In this document: one piece after another, positions 13,201-27,085 of the stretch | How the letters are laid out: every line of letters begins with the position of its first letter | Position numbering within the stretch: the first letter of the stretch is position 1 | Assembly (NCBI GenBank): GCA_030762895.1 | Contig: JAUPTC010000217.1 | Span: 1-64,000 of the forward strand | Source of the DNA: Sophora flavescens | Taxonomy: Eukaryota; Streptophyta; Magnoliopsida; Fabales; Fabaceae | Direction of reading: 5' to 3' | DNA: 64,000 nucleotides | Translations under genes and position numbers: made by a program | The notes under the pieces: model-generated | The model's input: the letters and a program-made list of their open reading frames with translations, nothing else | What the model was told of the DNA's origin: nothing | The model's database searches: none

Positions 13201-14989
13201 GTAGGACCAAAGAAGTACAAATTGGCCCAGTTAGGTCCTATATGACCTAAAAAGTGCATTTTGGCTCTATTAGGATCAAACAAGTCCATTTGGGCTCCAA
13301 TAGGACCAAAGAAGTACCAATTGACCCAGTTAGGTCCTTTATAACCTAACAAGTCCATTTGGGCTCTATTAGGATCAAACAAGTCCATTTGGGCTCCAAT
13401 AGGACCAAAGATGTCCAGTTGGGCTCTACTAGGATCAAACAAGTCCATTTGGGCTCTATTAGGATCAAACACGTCCATTTGGGCTCTATTAAGACTTGTT
13501 TGATCCTATGACCTAACAAGTCTATTTGGGCTCTATTAGGACCAAAGAAGTACAAATTGACCCACTTAGGTCCTATATGACCTAAAAAGTCCATTTGGGC
13601 TCTATTATGATCAAACAAGTCCATTTGGACTCCATTTGGACCAAAGAAGTACAAATTAGCCCAGTTAGGTCCTATACGACCTAAAAAGTCCATTAGGACC
13701 TATTAGCATCAAACAAGTCCATTTGGGCACCAATAGGACCAGAGAAGTACAAATTGGCACAGTTAGGTCCTTTATGACCTAACAAGTCCATTTGGGCTCT
13801 ATTAGGATCAAAGAAGTCCATTTGGGATCTATTAGGACTTATTTGATCCTATGACCTAACAAGTCCATTTGGGCTCTATTAGGACCAATGAAGTACAAAT
13901 TGGCCCAGTTAGGTCCTATATGACCTAAAAAGTCCATTTGGGCTCTATTAGGATCAAACAAGTCCATTTGGGCTCCAATAAGACCAAAGAAGTACAAATT
14001 GGCCCAGTTAGGTCCTATATGACCTAAAAAGTGCATTTTGGCTCTATTAGGATCAAACAAGTCCATTGGGCTCCAATAGGACCAAAGAAGTACAAATTGG
14101 CCCAGTTAGGCCCTATATGACCTAAAAAGTCCATTTGGGCTCTATTAGGATCAAACAAGTCCATTTGGGCTCCATTAGGACCAAAGAAGTACAAATTGGC
14201 CCAATTACGTCCTATATGACCTAAAAAGTCCATTTGGGCTCTATTAGGATCAAACATGTCCATTTGGGTTCCAATAGGACCAAAGAAGTACAAATTGGCA
14301 CAGTTAGGTCCTTTATGACCTAACAAGTCCATTTGGGCTCTATTAGGATCAAACAAGTCCATTTGGGCTCTATTAGGGTCAAACAAGTCCATTTGGGCTC
14401 CATTAGGACCAAAGATGTCCATTTGGGCTCCATTAAGACCAAAGAAGTACAAATTGGCCCAGTTAGGTCCTATATGACCTAAAAAGTGCATTTTGGCTCT
14501 ATTAGGATCAAACAAGTCCATTTGGGCTCCAATAAGACCAAAGAAGTACAAATTGGCCTAGTTAGGTCCTATATGGCCTAAAAAGTCCATTTGGGCTCTA
14601 TTAGGATCAAACAAGTCCATTTGGGCTCCAATAGGACCAAAGAAGTACAAATTGGCCCAGATAGGTCCTATATGACCTAATAAGTCCATTTGGGCTCTAT
14701 TAGGATCAAACAAGTCCATTTGGGCTCCAATAGGACCAAAGAAGTACAAATTGGCCCAGTTAGGTCCTATATGACCTAAAAAGTGCATTTTGGCTCTATT
14801 AGGATCAAACAAGTCCATTGGGCTCCAATAGGACCAAAGAAGTACAAATTGGCCCAGTTAGGCCCTATATGACCTAAAAAGTCCATTTGGGCTCTATTAG
14901 GATCAAACAAGTCCATTTGGGCTCCAATAGGACCAAAGAAGTACAAATTGGCCCAGTTAGGTCCTATATGACCTAAAAAGTGCATTTTG

Positions 14990-17900
14990 GCTCTATTAGG
15001 ATCAAACAAGTCCATTGGGCTCCAATAGGACCAAAGAAGTACAAATTGGCCCAGTTAGGTCCTATATGACCTAAAAAGTCCATTTGCGCTCTATTAGGAT
15101 CAAACATTTCCATTTGGGATCCAATAGGACCAAAGAAGTACAAATTGACCCAGTTAGGTCAAATATGACCTAAAATGTACAGTTGGGCTCTATTAGGATC
15201 AAACAGGTCCATTTGGGCTCCAATAGGACCAAGAAGTACAAATTGACCCAGTTAGGTCCTATATGACCTAAAAAGTCCATTTGGGCTATATTAGTATCAA
15301 ACAAGTCCATTTGGGCTCCATTAGGACCAAAGATGTACAAATTGGCCAAGTTAGGTCCTATATGACCTAAAAAGTCCATTTGGGCTCTATTAGGATCAAA
15401 CAAGTCAATTCGGGCTCCAATAGGACCAAAGAAGTACAAATTGGCACAGTTAGGTACTTTATGACCTAACAAGTCCATTTGGGCTCTATTAGGATCAAAC
15501 AAGTCCATTTGGGCTCCATTAGGGTCAAACAAGTCCATTTGGGCTCCATTAGGACCAAAGAAGTACAAATTGGCCCAGTTAGGTCCAATATGACCTAAAA
15601 AGTCCATTTGGGCTCTATTAGGATCAAACAAGTCCATTTGGGCTACAATAGGACCAAAGAAGTACAAATTGGCCCAGTTAGGTCCTATATGACCTAAAAA
15701 GTGCATTTGGGCTCTATTAGGATGAAACAAGTCCATTTGGGCTCCAATAGGACCAAAGAAGTACAAATTGGCACAGTTAAGTCCTTTATGACCTAACAAG
15801 TCCATTTGGGCTCTATTAGGATCAAACAAGTCCATTTGGGCTCTAATAGGGTCAAACAAGTCCATTTGGGCTCAATTAGGACCAAAGAAGTACAAATTGG
15901 CCCAGTTAGGTCCTATATGACCTAAAAAGTCCATTTGGGCTCTATTAGGATCAAACAAGTCAATTTGGGCTCCAATAGGACCGAAGAAGTACAAATTGGC
16001 CCAGTTAGGTCCTATATGACCTAAAAAGTGCATTTTGGCTCTATTAGGATCAAACAAGTCCATTTGGGCTCCAATAAGACCAAAGAAGTACAAATTGGCC
16101 TAGTTAGGTCCTATATGGCCTAAAAAGTCCATTTGGGCTCTATTAGGATCAGACAAGTCCATTTGGGCTCCAATAGGACCAAAGAAGTACAAATTGGCCC
16201 AGATAGGTCCTATATGACCTAAAAAGTCCATTTGGGCTCTATTAGGTTCAAACAAGTCCATTTGGGCTCCAATAGCACCAAAGAAGTACAAATTGCCCCA
16301 GTTAGGTCCTATATGACCTAAAATGTCCAGTTGGGCTCTATTAGGATCAAACAAGTCCATTTGGGCTTCAATAGGACCAAAGAAGTACAAATTGGCCCAG
16401 TTAGGTCCTTTCTGACCTAACAAGTCCATTTGGGCTCTATTAGGATCAAACAAGTCCATTTGGGCCCTATTAGGGTAAACAAGTCCATTTGGGCTCCATT
16501 AGGACCAAAGAAGTACAAATTGCCCCAATTAGGTCCTACAAGACTTAAAAAGTCCATTTGGGCTCTATTAGGATCAAATAAGTCCATTTGGGCTCTATTA
16601 GGGTCAAACAAGTCCATTTGGGCTCCATTAGGACCAAAGAAGTCCATTTGGGCTCCATTAGGACCAAATAAGTACAAATTGGCCCAGTTAGTTCCAATAT
16701 GACCTAAAAAGTCCATTTAGGCTCTATTAGGATCAAACAAGTCCAGTTGGGCTCCAATAGGACCAAAGAAGTACAAATTGGCCTAGTTAGGTCCTATATG
16801 ACCTAAAAAGTGCATTTTGGCTCTATTAGGATCAACAAGTCCATTTGGTCTCAATTCGACCAAAGAAGTACAAATTGACCCAGTTAGGTCCTATATGACC
16901 TAAAAAGTCCATTTGGGCTCTATTAGGATCAAACAAGTCCATTTGGGCTCCAATAGGACCAAAGAAGTACTAATTGACCCAGATAGGTCCTATATGACCT
17001 AAAAAGTCCATTTGGGCTCTATTAGGATCAAAAAAGTCCATTTGGGCTCCAATAGGACCAAAGAAGTACAAATTGACCCAGTTAGGTCCCATATGACCTA
17101 AAAAGTGCATTTTGGCTCTGTTAGGATCAAACAAGTCCATTGGGCTCCAATAGGACCAAAGAAGTACAAATTGGCCCAGTTAGGTCCTATAAGACCTAAA
17201 ATGTACAGTTGGGCTCTATTAGGAACAAACAAGTCCATTTGGGCTCTAATAGGACCAAAGAAGCACAAATTGGCCCAGTTAGGTCCTATATGACCTAAAA
17301 AGTCCATTTGGGCTCTATTAGGATCAAACAAGTCCCTTTGGGCTCCATTAGGACGAAAGATGTACAGATTGGCCAAGTTAGGTCCTATATGACCTAAAAA
17401 GTCCATTTGGACTCTATTAGGATCAAACATGTCCATTAGGGATCCAATAGGACCAAAGAAGTACAAATTGGCCCAGTTTGGTCATATATGACCTAAAATG
17501 TCCCGTTGGGCTCTATTGGGATCAAACAAGTCCATTTGGGCTCCATTAGGACCAAAGAAGTACAAATTGGCCCAGTTAGGTCCAATATGACCTAAAAAGT
17601 CCATTTGGGCTCTATTAGGATCAAACAATTCCATTTGGGCTACAATAAGACCAAAGAAGTACAAATTGGCCCAGTTAGGTCCTATATGACCTAAAAAGTG
17701 CATTTGGGCTCTATTAGGATGAAACAAGTCCATTTGGGCTCCAATAGGTCCAAAAAAGTACAAATTGGCACAGTTAGGTCCTTTATGACCTAACAAGTCC
17801 ATTTGGGCTCTATTAGGATCAAACAAGTCCATTTGGGCTCTATTAGGGTCAAACAAGTCCATTTGGGCTCCATTAGGACCAAAGAAGTACAAATTGGCCC

Positions 17901-18200
17901 AGTTAGGTCCTATATGACCTAAAAAGTGCATTTTGGCTCTATTAGAATCAAACAAGTCCATTTGGGCTCCAATAAGACCAAAGAAGTACAAATTGGTCTA
18001 GTTAGGTCCTATATGGCCTAAAAAGTCCATTTGGGCTCTATTAGGATCAAACAAGTCCATTTGGGCTACAATAAGACCAAAGAAGTATAAATTGGCCTAG
18101 TTAGGTCCTATATGGCCTAAAAAGTCCATTTGGGCTCTATTAGGATCAAACAAGTCCATTTGGGCTCCAATAAGACCAAAGAAGTACAAATTGGCCTAGT
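14990..18200 (+). repeat. Satellite segment duplicated at about 20.97-23.99 kb
   Basis: Rare variants line up at a constant offset of 5,984 bp up to about 16194 (for example gtacagttgg after taaaat, 15177 and 21161) and 5,787 bp from about 16565 onward (for example the ctctgttagg variant at about 17117 and 22904). The 197-bp change in offset is explained by 370 bp of satellite here being replaced by about 175 bp of non-satellite filler in the other copy. Part of this segment occurs a third time at 24.9-26.5 kb. Confidence 0.7.
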
Positions 18201-18599
18201 TAGGTCCTATATGACCTAAAAAGTCCATTTGGGCTCTATTAGGATCAAACAAGTCCATTTGGGCTCCAATAGGACCAAAGAAGTACAAATTGGCCCAGTT
18301 AGGTCCTATATGACCAAAAATGTCCAGTTGGGCTCTATTAAGATCAAACAAGTCCATTTGGGCTCCAATAGGACCAAAGAAGTACAAATTGGCCCAGTTA
18401 GGTCCTTTATGACCCAACAAGTCCATTTGGGCTCTATTAGGATCAAACAAGTCCATTTGGGCTCCATTAGCGTAAAACAAGTCCATTTGGGCTCCATTAT
18501 GACCAAAGAAGTACAAATTGACCCAGTTAGGTCCTATATGACCTAAAATGTCCATTTGGGCTTTATTAGGATCAAACGAGTCCATTTGGGCTACAATAG

Positions 18600-19948
18600 G
18601 ACCAAAGAAGTAGAAATTGGCCCAGTTAGGTCCGATATGACCTAAAAAGTGCATTTGGGCTCTATTAGGATGAAACAAGTCCATTTGGGCTCCAATAGGA
18701 CCAAAGAAGTACAAATTGGCACAGTTAGGTCCTTTATGACCTGACAAGTCCATTTGGGCTCTATTAGGATGAAACAAGTCCATTTGGGCTCTATTAGCAT
18801 CAAACATGTCCATTTGGGATCCAATAGGACCAAAGAAGTACTAATTGGCCCAGATAGGTCCTATATGACCGAAAAAGTCCATTTGGGCACTATTAGGATC
18901 AAACAAGTCCATTGGTCTCCAATAGGACCAAAGAAGTACAAATTGGCCCAGTTAGGTCCTATATGACCTAAAAAGTGCATTTTGGCTCTATTAGGATCAA
19001 ACAAGTCCATTGGGCTCCAATAGGAGCAAAGAAGTACAAATTGGCCCAGTTAGGTCCTTTATGACCTAACAAGTCCATTTGGGCTCTATTAGGATCAAAC
19101 AAGTCCATTTGGGCTCCATTAGGGTCAAACAAGTCCATTAGGGCTCCATTAGGACCAAAGAAGTACAAATTGGCCCAGTTAGGTCCTATATGACCTAAAA
19201 AGTACATTTGGGCTCTATTAGGATGAAACAAGTCCATTTGGGCTGCAATAGGACCAAAGAAGTACAAATTGGCACAGTTAGGTCCTTTATGACCTAACAA
19301 GTCAATTTGGGCTCTATTAGGATCAAACAAGTCCATTTGGGCTCTATTAGGGTCAAACAAGTCCATTTGGGCTCCATTAGGACCAAAGAAGTACAAATTG
19401 GCCCAGTTAGGTTCTATATGACCTAAAAAGTGCATTTGGGCTCTATTAGGATGAAACAAGTCCATTTGGGCTCCAATAGGACCAAAGAAGTACAAATTGG
19501 CACAGTTAGGTCCTTTATGACCTGACAAGTCCATTTGGGCTCTATTAGGATGAAACAAGTCCATTTGGGCTCTATTAGCATCAAACATGTCCATTTGGGA
19601 TCCAATAGGACCAAAGAAGTACTAATTGGCCCAGATAGGTCCTATATGACCGAAAAAGTCCATTTGGGCACTATTAGGATCAAACAAGTCCATTGGTCTC
19701 CAATAGGACCAAAGAAGTACAAATTGGCCCAGTTAGGTCCTATATGACCTAAAAAGTGCATTTTGGCTCTATTAGGATCAAACAAGTCCATTGGGCTCCA
19801 ATAGGAGCAAAGAAGTACAAATTGGCCCAGTTAGGTCCTTTATGACCTAACAAGTCCATTTGGGCTCTATTAGGATCAAACAAGTCCATTTGGGCTCCAT
19901 TAGGGTCAAACAAGTCCATTAGGGCTCCATTAGGACCAAAGAAGTAGA
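18600..19948 (+). repeat. 781-bp tandem satellite duplication
   Basis: A block containing gatgaaacaagtcc, gacctgacaag, gcatcaaacatg and tccattggtctcc variants occurs at about 18640-19167 and again at about 19421-19948, offset 781 bp. A shortened third occurrence lies at about 19976-20167. The shared rare variants run in the same order, so this is block duplication, not chance similarity among monomers. Confidence 0.7.
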
Positions 19949-22177
19949 AATTGGCCCAGTTAGGTCCGATATGACCTAAAAAGTGCATTTGGGCTCTATT
20001 AGGATGAAACAAGTCCATTTGGGCTCCAATAGGACCAAAGAAGTACAAATTGGCACAGTTAGGTCCTTTATGACCTGACAAGTCCATTTGGGCTCTATTA
20101 GGATGAAACAAGTCCATTTGGGCTCTATTAGCATCAAACATGTCCATTTGGGATCCAATAGGACCAAAGAAGTACAAATTGGCCCAGTTAGGCCCTATAT
20201 GACCTAAAAAGTCCATTTGGGCTCTATTAGGATCAAACAAGTCCATTTGGGCTCCATTAGGACCAAAGAAGTACAAATTGGCCCAATTACGTCCTATATG
20301 ACCTAAAAAGTCCATTTGGGCTCTATTAGGATCAAACATGTCCATTTGGGCTCCAATAGGACCAAAGAAGTACAAATTGGCACAGTTAGGTCCTTTATGA
20401 CCTAACAAGTCCATTTGGGCTCTATTAGGATCAAACAAGTCCATTTGGGCTCTATTAGGGTCAAACAAGTCCATTTGGGCTCCATTAGGACCAAAGAAGT
20501 CCATTTGGGCTCCATTAAGACCAAAGAAGTACAAATTGGCCCAGTTAGGTCCAATATGACCTTAAAAGTCCATTTGGGCTCTATTAGGATCAAACAAGTC
20601 CAGTTGGGCTCCAATAGGACCAAAGAAGTACAAATTGGCCCAGTTAGGTCCTATATGACCTAAAAAGTGCATTTTGGCTCTATTAGGATCAAACAAGTCC
20701 ATTTGGGCTCCAATAAGACCAAAGAAGTACAAATTGGCCTAGTGAGGTCCTATATGGCCTAAAAAGTCCATTTGGGCTCTATTAGGATCAAACAAGTCCA
20801 TTTGGGCTCCAATAGGACCAAAGAAGTACAAATTGGCCCAGATAGGTCCTATATGACCTAAAAAGTCCATTTGGGCTCTATTAGGATCAAACAAGTCCAT
20901 TTGGGCTCCAATAGGACCAAAGAAGTACAAATTGGCCCAGTTAGGTCCTATATGACCTAAAAAGTGCATTTTGGCTCTATTAGGATCAAACAAGTCCATT
21001 GGGCTCCAATAGGACCAAAGAAGTACAAATTGGCCCAGTTAGGTCCTATATGACCTAAAAAGTCCATTTGCGCTCTATTAGGATCAAACATTCCCATTTG
21101 GGATCCAATAGGACCAAAGAAGTACAAATTGACCCAGTTAGGTCATATATGACCTAAAATGTACAGTTGGGCTCTATTAGGATCAAACAGGTCCATTTGG
21201 GCTCCAATAGGACCAAGAAGTACAAATTGGCCCAGTTAGGTCCTATAAGACCTAAAAAGTCCATTTGGGCTATATTAGTATCAAACAAGTCCATTTGGGC
21301 TCCATTAGGACCAAAGATGTACAAATTGGCCAAGTTAGGTCCTATATGACCTAAAAAGTCCATTTGGGCTCTATTAGGATCAAACAAGTCAATTCGGGCT
21401 CCAATAGGACCAAAGAAGTACAAATTGGCACAGTTAGGTACTTTATGACCTAACAAGTCCAATTGGGCTCTATTAGGATCAAACAAGTCCATTTGGGCTC
21501 CATTAGGGTCAAACAAGTCCATTTGGGCTCCATTAGGACCAAAGAAGTACAAATTGGCCCAGTTAGGTCCAATATGACCTAAAACGTCCATTTGGGCTCT
21601 ATTAGGATCAAACAAGTCCATTTGGGCTACAATAGGACCAAAGAAGTACAAATTGGCCCAGTTAGGTCCTATATGACCTAAAAAGTGCATTTGGGCTCTA
21701 TTAGGATGAAACAAGTCCATTTGGGCTCCAATAGGACCAAAGAAGTACAAATTGGCACAGTTAGGTCCTTTATGACCTAACAAGTCCATTTGGGCTCTAT
21801 TAGGATCAAAGAAGTCCATTTGGGCTCTAATAGGGTCAAACAAGTCCATTTGGGCTCCATTAGGACCAAAGAAGTACAAATTGGCCCAGTTAGGTCCTAT
21901 ATGACCTAAAAAGTCCATTTGGGCTCTATTAGGATCAAACAAGTCAATTTGGACTCCAATAGGACCAAAGAAGTACAAATTGACCCAGTTAGGTCCTATA
22001 TGACCTAAAAAGTGCATTTTGGCTCTATTAGGATCAAACAAGTCCATTTGGGCTCCAATAAGACCAAAGAAGTACAAATTGGCCTAGTTAGGTCCTATAT
22101 GGCCTAAAAAGTCCATTTGGGCTCTATTAGGATCAGACAAGTCCATTTGGGCTCCAATAGGACCAAAGAAGTACAAA

Positions 22178-22353
22178 TGGCCGGGGGGGGGCTATATAAC
22201 AAAAAACTGGGGGGGGGCGCTGGGGGGATAAAAAAAACACTCTGCGGCGCGGGAACAAGGAAAAAAAAGGGGGCGGGGCGGTGTCCGGACCACCTAACTC
22301 ACACTTCACCATTGTGTGAAGAAAAAAAAATATGCGGATGGGAAACAAAAATA
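22178..22353. other. G-rich and homopolymer-rich filler interrupting the satellite
   Basis: Satellite breaks off after gtacaaatggcc and resumes at atattaggatcaaataag. The intervening sequence has runs of 8-9 G, runs of 7-9 A and a stretch that resembles no monomer. In the duplicated copies (16195-16564, and just before 24908) ordinary satellite fills this position. The lack of TIRs, a target-site duplication or a poly-A boundary argues against a mobile insertion. The homopolymer bias suggests a poor read or contig-join artefact. A real non-homologous filler cannot be excluded. Confidence 0.7.
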
Positions 22354-25300
22354 TTAGGATCAAATAAGTCCATTTGGGCTCTATTAGAGTCAAACAAGTC
22401 CATTTGGGCTCCATTAGGACCAAAGAAGTCCATTTGGGCTCCATTAGGACCAAATAAGTACAAATTGGCCCAGTTAGTTCCAATATGACCTAAAAAGTCC
22501 ATTTAGGCTCTATTAGGATCAAACAAGTCTAGTTGGGCTCCAATAGGACCAAAGAAGTACAAATTGGCCTAGTTAGGTCCTATATGACCTAAAAAGTGCA
22601 TTTTGGCTCTATTAGGATCAAACAAGTCCATTTGGTCTCAATTCGACCAAAGAAGTACAAATTGACCCAGTTAGGTCCTATATGACCTAAAAAGTCCATT
22701 TGGGCTCTATTAGGATCAAACAAGTCCATTTGGGCTCCAATAGGACCAAAGAAGTACTAATTGACCCAGATAGGTCCTATATGACCTAAAAAGTCCATTT
22801 GGGATCTATTAGGATCAAAAAAGTCCATTTGGGCTCCAATAGGACCAAAGAAGTACAAATTGACCCAGTTAGGTCCTATATGACCTAAAAAGTGCATTTT
22901 GGCTCTGTTAGGATCAAACAAGTCCATTGGGCTCCAATAGGACCAAAGAAGTACAAATTGGCCCAGTTAGGTCCTATAAGACCTAAAATGTCCACTTGGG
23001 CTCTATTAGGAACAAACAAGTCCATTTGGGCTCTAATAGGACCAAAGAAGTACAAATTGGCCCAGTTAGGTCCTATATGACCTAAAAAGTCCATTTGGGC
23101 TCTATTAGGATCAAACAAGTCCCTTTGGGCTCCATTAGGACGAAAGATGTACAGATTGACCAAGTTAGGTCCTATATGACCTAAAAAGTCCATTTGGACT
23201 CTATTAGGATCAAACATGTCCATTAGGGATCCAATAGGACCAAAGAAGTACAAATTGGCCCAGTTTGGTCATATATGACCTAAAATGTCCCGTTGGGCTC
23301 TATTGGGATCAAACAAGTCCATTTGGGCTCCATTAGGACCAAAGAAGTACAAATTGGCCCAGTTAGGTCCAATATGACCTAAAAAGTCCATTTGGGCTCT
23401 ATTAGGAACAAACAATTCCATTTGGGCTACAATAGGACCAAAGAAGTACAAATTGGACCAGTTAGGTCCTATATGACCTAAAAAGTGCATTTGGGCTCTA
23501 TTAGGATGAAACAAGTCCATTTGGGCTCCAATAGGTCCAAAAAAGTACAAATTGGCACTGTTAGGTCCTTTATGACCTAACAAGTCCATTTGGGCTCTAT
23601 TAGGATCAAACAAGTCCATTTGGGCTCTATTAGGGTCAAACAAGTTCATTTGTGCTCCATTAGGACCAAAGAAGTACAAATTGGCCCCGATTAGGTCCTA
23701 TATGACCTAAAAAGTCCATTTGGGCTCTATTAGGATCAAACAAGTCCATTTGGCCTCCAATTGGACCAAAGAAGTACAAATTGGCCCAGTTAGGTCCTAT
23801 ATGACCTAAAAAGTGCATTTTGGCTCTATTAGAATCAAACAAGTCCATTTGGGATCCAATAAGACCAAAGAAGTACAAATTGGTCTAGTTAGGTCCTATA
23901 TGGCCTAAAAAGTCCATTTGGGCTCTATTAGGATCAAACAAGTCCATTTGGGCTACAATAAGACCAAAGAAGTACAAATTGGCCTAGTTAGGTCCTATAT
24001 GGCCTAAAAAGTCCATTTGGGCTGTATTTGGATCAAACAAGTCCATTTGGGCTCCAATAAAACCAAAGAAGTACAAATTGGCCTAGTTAGGTCCTATATG
24101 GCCTAAAAAGTCCATTTGGGCTCTATTAGGATCAAACAAGTCCATTTGGGCTCCAATAGGACCAAAGAAGTACAAATTGGCCCAGTTAGGTCCTATATGA
24201 CCTAAAATGTCCAGTTGGGCTCTATTAGGATCAAACAAGTCCATTTGGGCTCCAATAGGACCAAAGAAGTACAAATTGACCCAGTTAGGTCCTTTATGAC
24301 CTAACAAGTCCATTTGGGCTCTATTAGGATCAAACAAGTCCATTTGGGCCCTATTATGGTCAAACAAGTCCATTTGGGCTCCATTAGAAACAAAGAAGTA
24401 TAAATTGACCCAATTAGGTTCTATATGACCTAAAAAGTCCATTTGGGATCTATTAGGTTCCAAAAAGTCCATTTGGGCTCCAATAGGACCAAAGAGGTAC
24501 AAATTGGCACAGTTAGGTCCTTTATGACCTAACAAGTCCATTTGGGCTCTATTAGGATCAAACAAGTCCATTTGGGCTCCATTAGGGTCAAACAAGTCCA
24601 TTTGGGCTCCATTAGGACCAAAGAAGTACAAATTGGCCCAGTTAGGTCCAATATGACCTAAAAAGTCCATTTGGGCTCTATTAGGATCAAACAAGTCCAT
24701 TTGGCCTCCAATAGGACCAAAGAAGTACAAATTGGCCCAGTTAGGTCCTTTCTGACCTAACAAGTCCATTTGGGCTCTATTAGGGTCAAACAAGTCCATT
24801 TGGGCCCTATTAGGGTCAAACAAGTCCGTTTGGGCTCAATTAGGACCAAAGAAGTACAAATTGCCCCAATTAGGTCCTACATGACTTAAAAAGTCCATTT
24901 GGGCTCTATTAGGATCAAATAAGTCCATTTGGGCTCTATTAGAGTCAAACAAGTCCATTTGGGCTCCATTAGGACCAAAGAAGTCCATTTGGGCTCCATT
25001 AGGACCAAATAAGTACAAATTGGCCCAGTTAGTTCCAATATGACCTAAAAAGTCCATTTAGGCTCTATTAGGATCAAACAAGTCTAGTTGGGCTCCAATA
25101 GGACCAAAGAAGTACAAATTGGCCTAGTTAGGTCCTATATGACCTAAAAAGTGCATTTTGGCTCTATTAGGATCAAACAAGTCCATTTGGTCTCAATTCG
25201 ACCAAAGAAGTACAAATTGACCCAGTTAGGTCCTATATGACCTAAAAAGTCCATTTGGGCTCTATTAGGATCAAACAAGTCCATTTGGGCTCCAATAGGA

Positions 25301-27085
25301 CCAAAGAAGTACTAATTGACCCAGATAGGTCCTATATGACCTAAAAAGTCCATTTGGGATCTATTAGGATCAAAAAAGTCCATTTGGGCTCCAATAGGAC
25401 CAAAGAAGTACAAATTGACCCAGTTAGGTCCTATATGACCTAAAAAGTGCATTTTGGCTCTGTTAGGATCAAACAAGTCCATTGGGCTCCAATAGGACCA
25501 AAGAAGTACAAATTGGCCCAGTTAGGTCCTATAAGACCTAAAATGTCCACTTGGGCTCTATTAGGAACAAACAAGTCCATTTGGGCTCTAATAGGACCAA
25601 AGAAGTACAAATTGGCCCAGTTAGGTCCTATATGACCTAAAAAGTCCATTTGGGCTCTATTAGGATCAAACAAGTCCCTTTGGGCTCCATTAGGACGAAA
25701 GATGTACAGATTGACCAAGTTAGGTCCTATATGACCTAAAAAGTCCATTTGGACTCTATTAGGATCAAACATGTCCATTAGGGATCCAATAGGACCAAAG
25801 AAGTACAAATTGGCCCAGTTTGGTCATATATGACCTAAAATGTCCCGTTGGGCTCTATTGGGATCAAACAAGTCCATTTGGGCTCCATTAGGACCAAAGA
25901 AGTACAAATTGGCCCAGTTAGGTCCAATATGACCTAAAAAGTCCATTTGGGCTCTATTAGGAACAAACAATTCCATTTGGGCTACAATAGGACCAAAGAA
26001 GTACAAATTGGACCAGTTAGGTCCTATATGACCTAAAAAGTGCATTTGGGCTCTATTAGGATGAAACAAGTCCATTTGGGCTCCAATAGGTCCAAAAAAG
26101 TACAAATTGGCACTGTTAGGTCCTTTATGACCTAACAAGTCCATTTGGGCTCTATTAGGATCAAACAAGTCCATTTGGGCTCTATTAGGGTCAAACAAGT
26201 TCATTTGTGCTCCATTAGGACCAAAGAAGTACAAATTGGCCCAGTTAGGTCCTATATGACCTAAAAAGTCCATTTGGGCTCTATTAGGATCAAACAAGTC
26301 CATTTGGCCTCCAATTGGACCAAAGAAGTACAAATTGGCCCAGTTAGGTCCTATATGACCTAAAAAGTGCATTTTGGCTCTATTAGAATCAAACAAGTCC
26401 ATTTGGGATCCAATAAGACCAAAGAAGTACAAATTGGTCTAGTTAGGTCCTATATGGCCTAAAAAGTCCATTTGGGCTCTAATAGGATCAAACAAGTCCA
26501 TTTGGGCTACAATAAGACCAAAGAAGTACAAATTGGCCTAGTTAGGTCCTATATGGCCTAAAAAGTCCATTTGGGCTGTATTTGGACCAAACAAGTCCAT
26601 TTGGGCTCCAATAAGACCAAAGAAGTACAAATTGGCCTAGTTAGGTCCTATATGGCCTAAAAAGTCCATTTGGGCTCTATTAGGATCAAACAAGTCCATT
26701 TGGGCTCCAATAGGACCAAAGAAGTACAAATTGGCCCAGTTAGGTCCTATATGACCTAAAATGTCCAGTTGGGCTCTATTAGGATCAAACAAGTCCATTT
26801 GGGCTCCAATAGGACCAAAGAAGTACAAATTGACCCAGTTAGGTCCTTTATGACCTAACAAGTCCATTTGGGCTCTATTAGGATCAAACAAGTCCATTTG
26901 GGCCCTATTATGGTCAAACAAGTCCATTTGGGCTCCATTAGAAACAAAGAAGTACAAATTGACCCAATTAGGTTCTATATGACCTAAAAAGTCCATTTGG
27001 GATCTATTAGGTTCCAAAAAGTCCATTTGGGCTCCAATAGGACCAAAGAGGTACAAATTGGCACAGTTAGGTCCTTTATGACCTA
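22354..27085 (+). repeat. 2,555-bp offset satellite duplication
   Basis: The interval 22354-24530 repeats at 24909-27085. Diagnostic shared variants include the pair of A-type subunits with caaataagtcc and attagagtc, ttggtctcaattcgacc, gtcccgttggg, and ctattatggtc with ccattagaaacaaag. Differences are few. Because the end of the second copy also lies in the 4,290-bp duplication, the 845 bp at about 23685-24530 occur three times in the window. Confidence 0.75.

Noticed and set aside
22178..22353. Filler considered as a small transposon or retrogene insertion
   Set aside because: No inverted termini, target duplication or poly-A edge, and about 370 bp of satellite is missing at the site. An artefact or repair patch is more likely.
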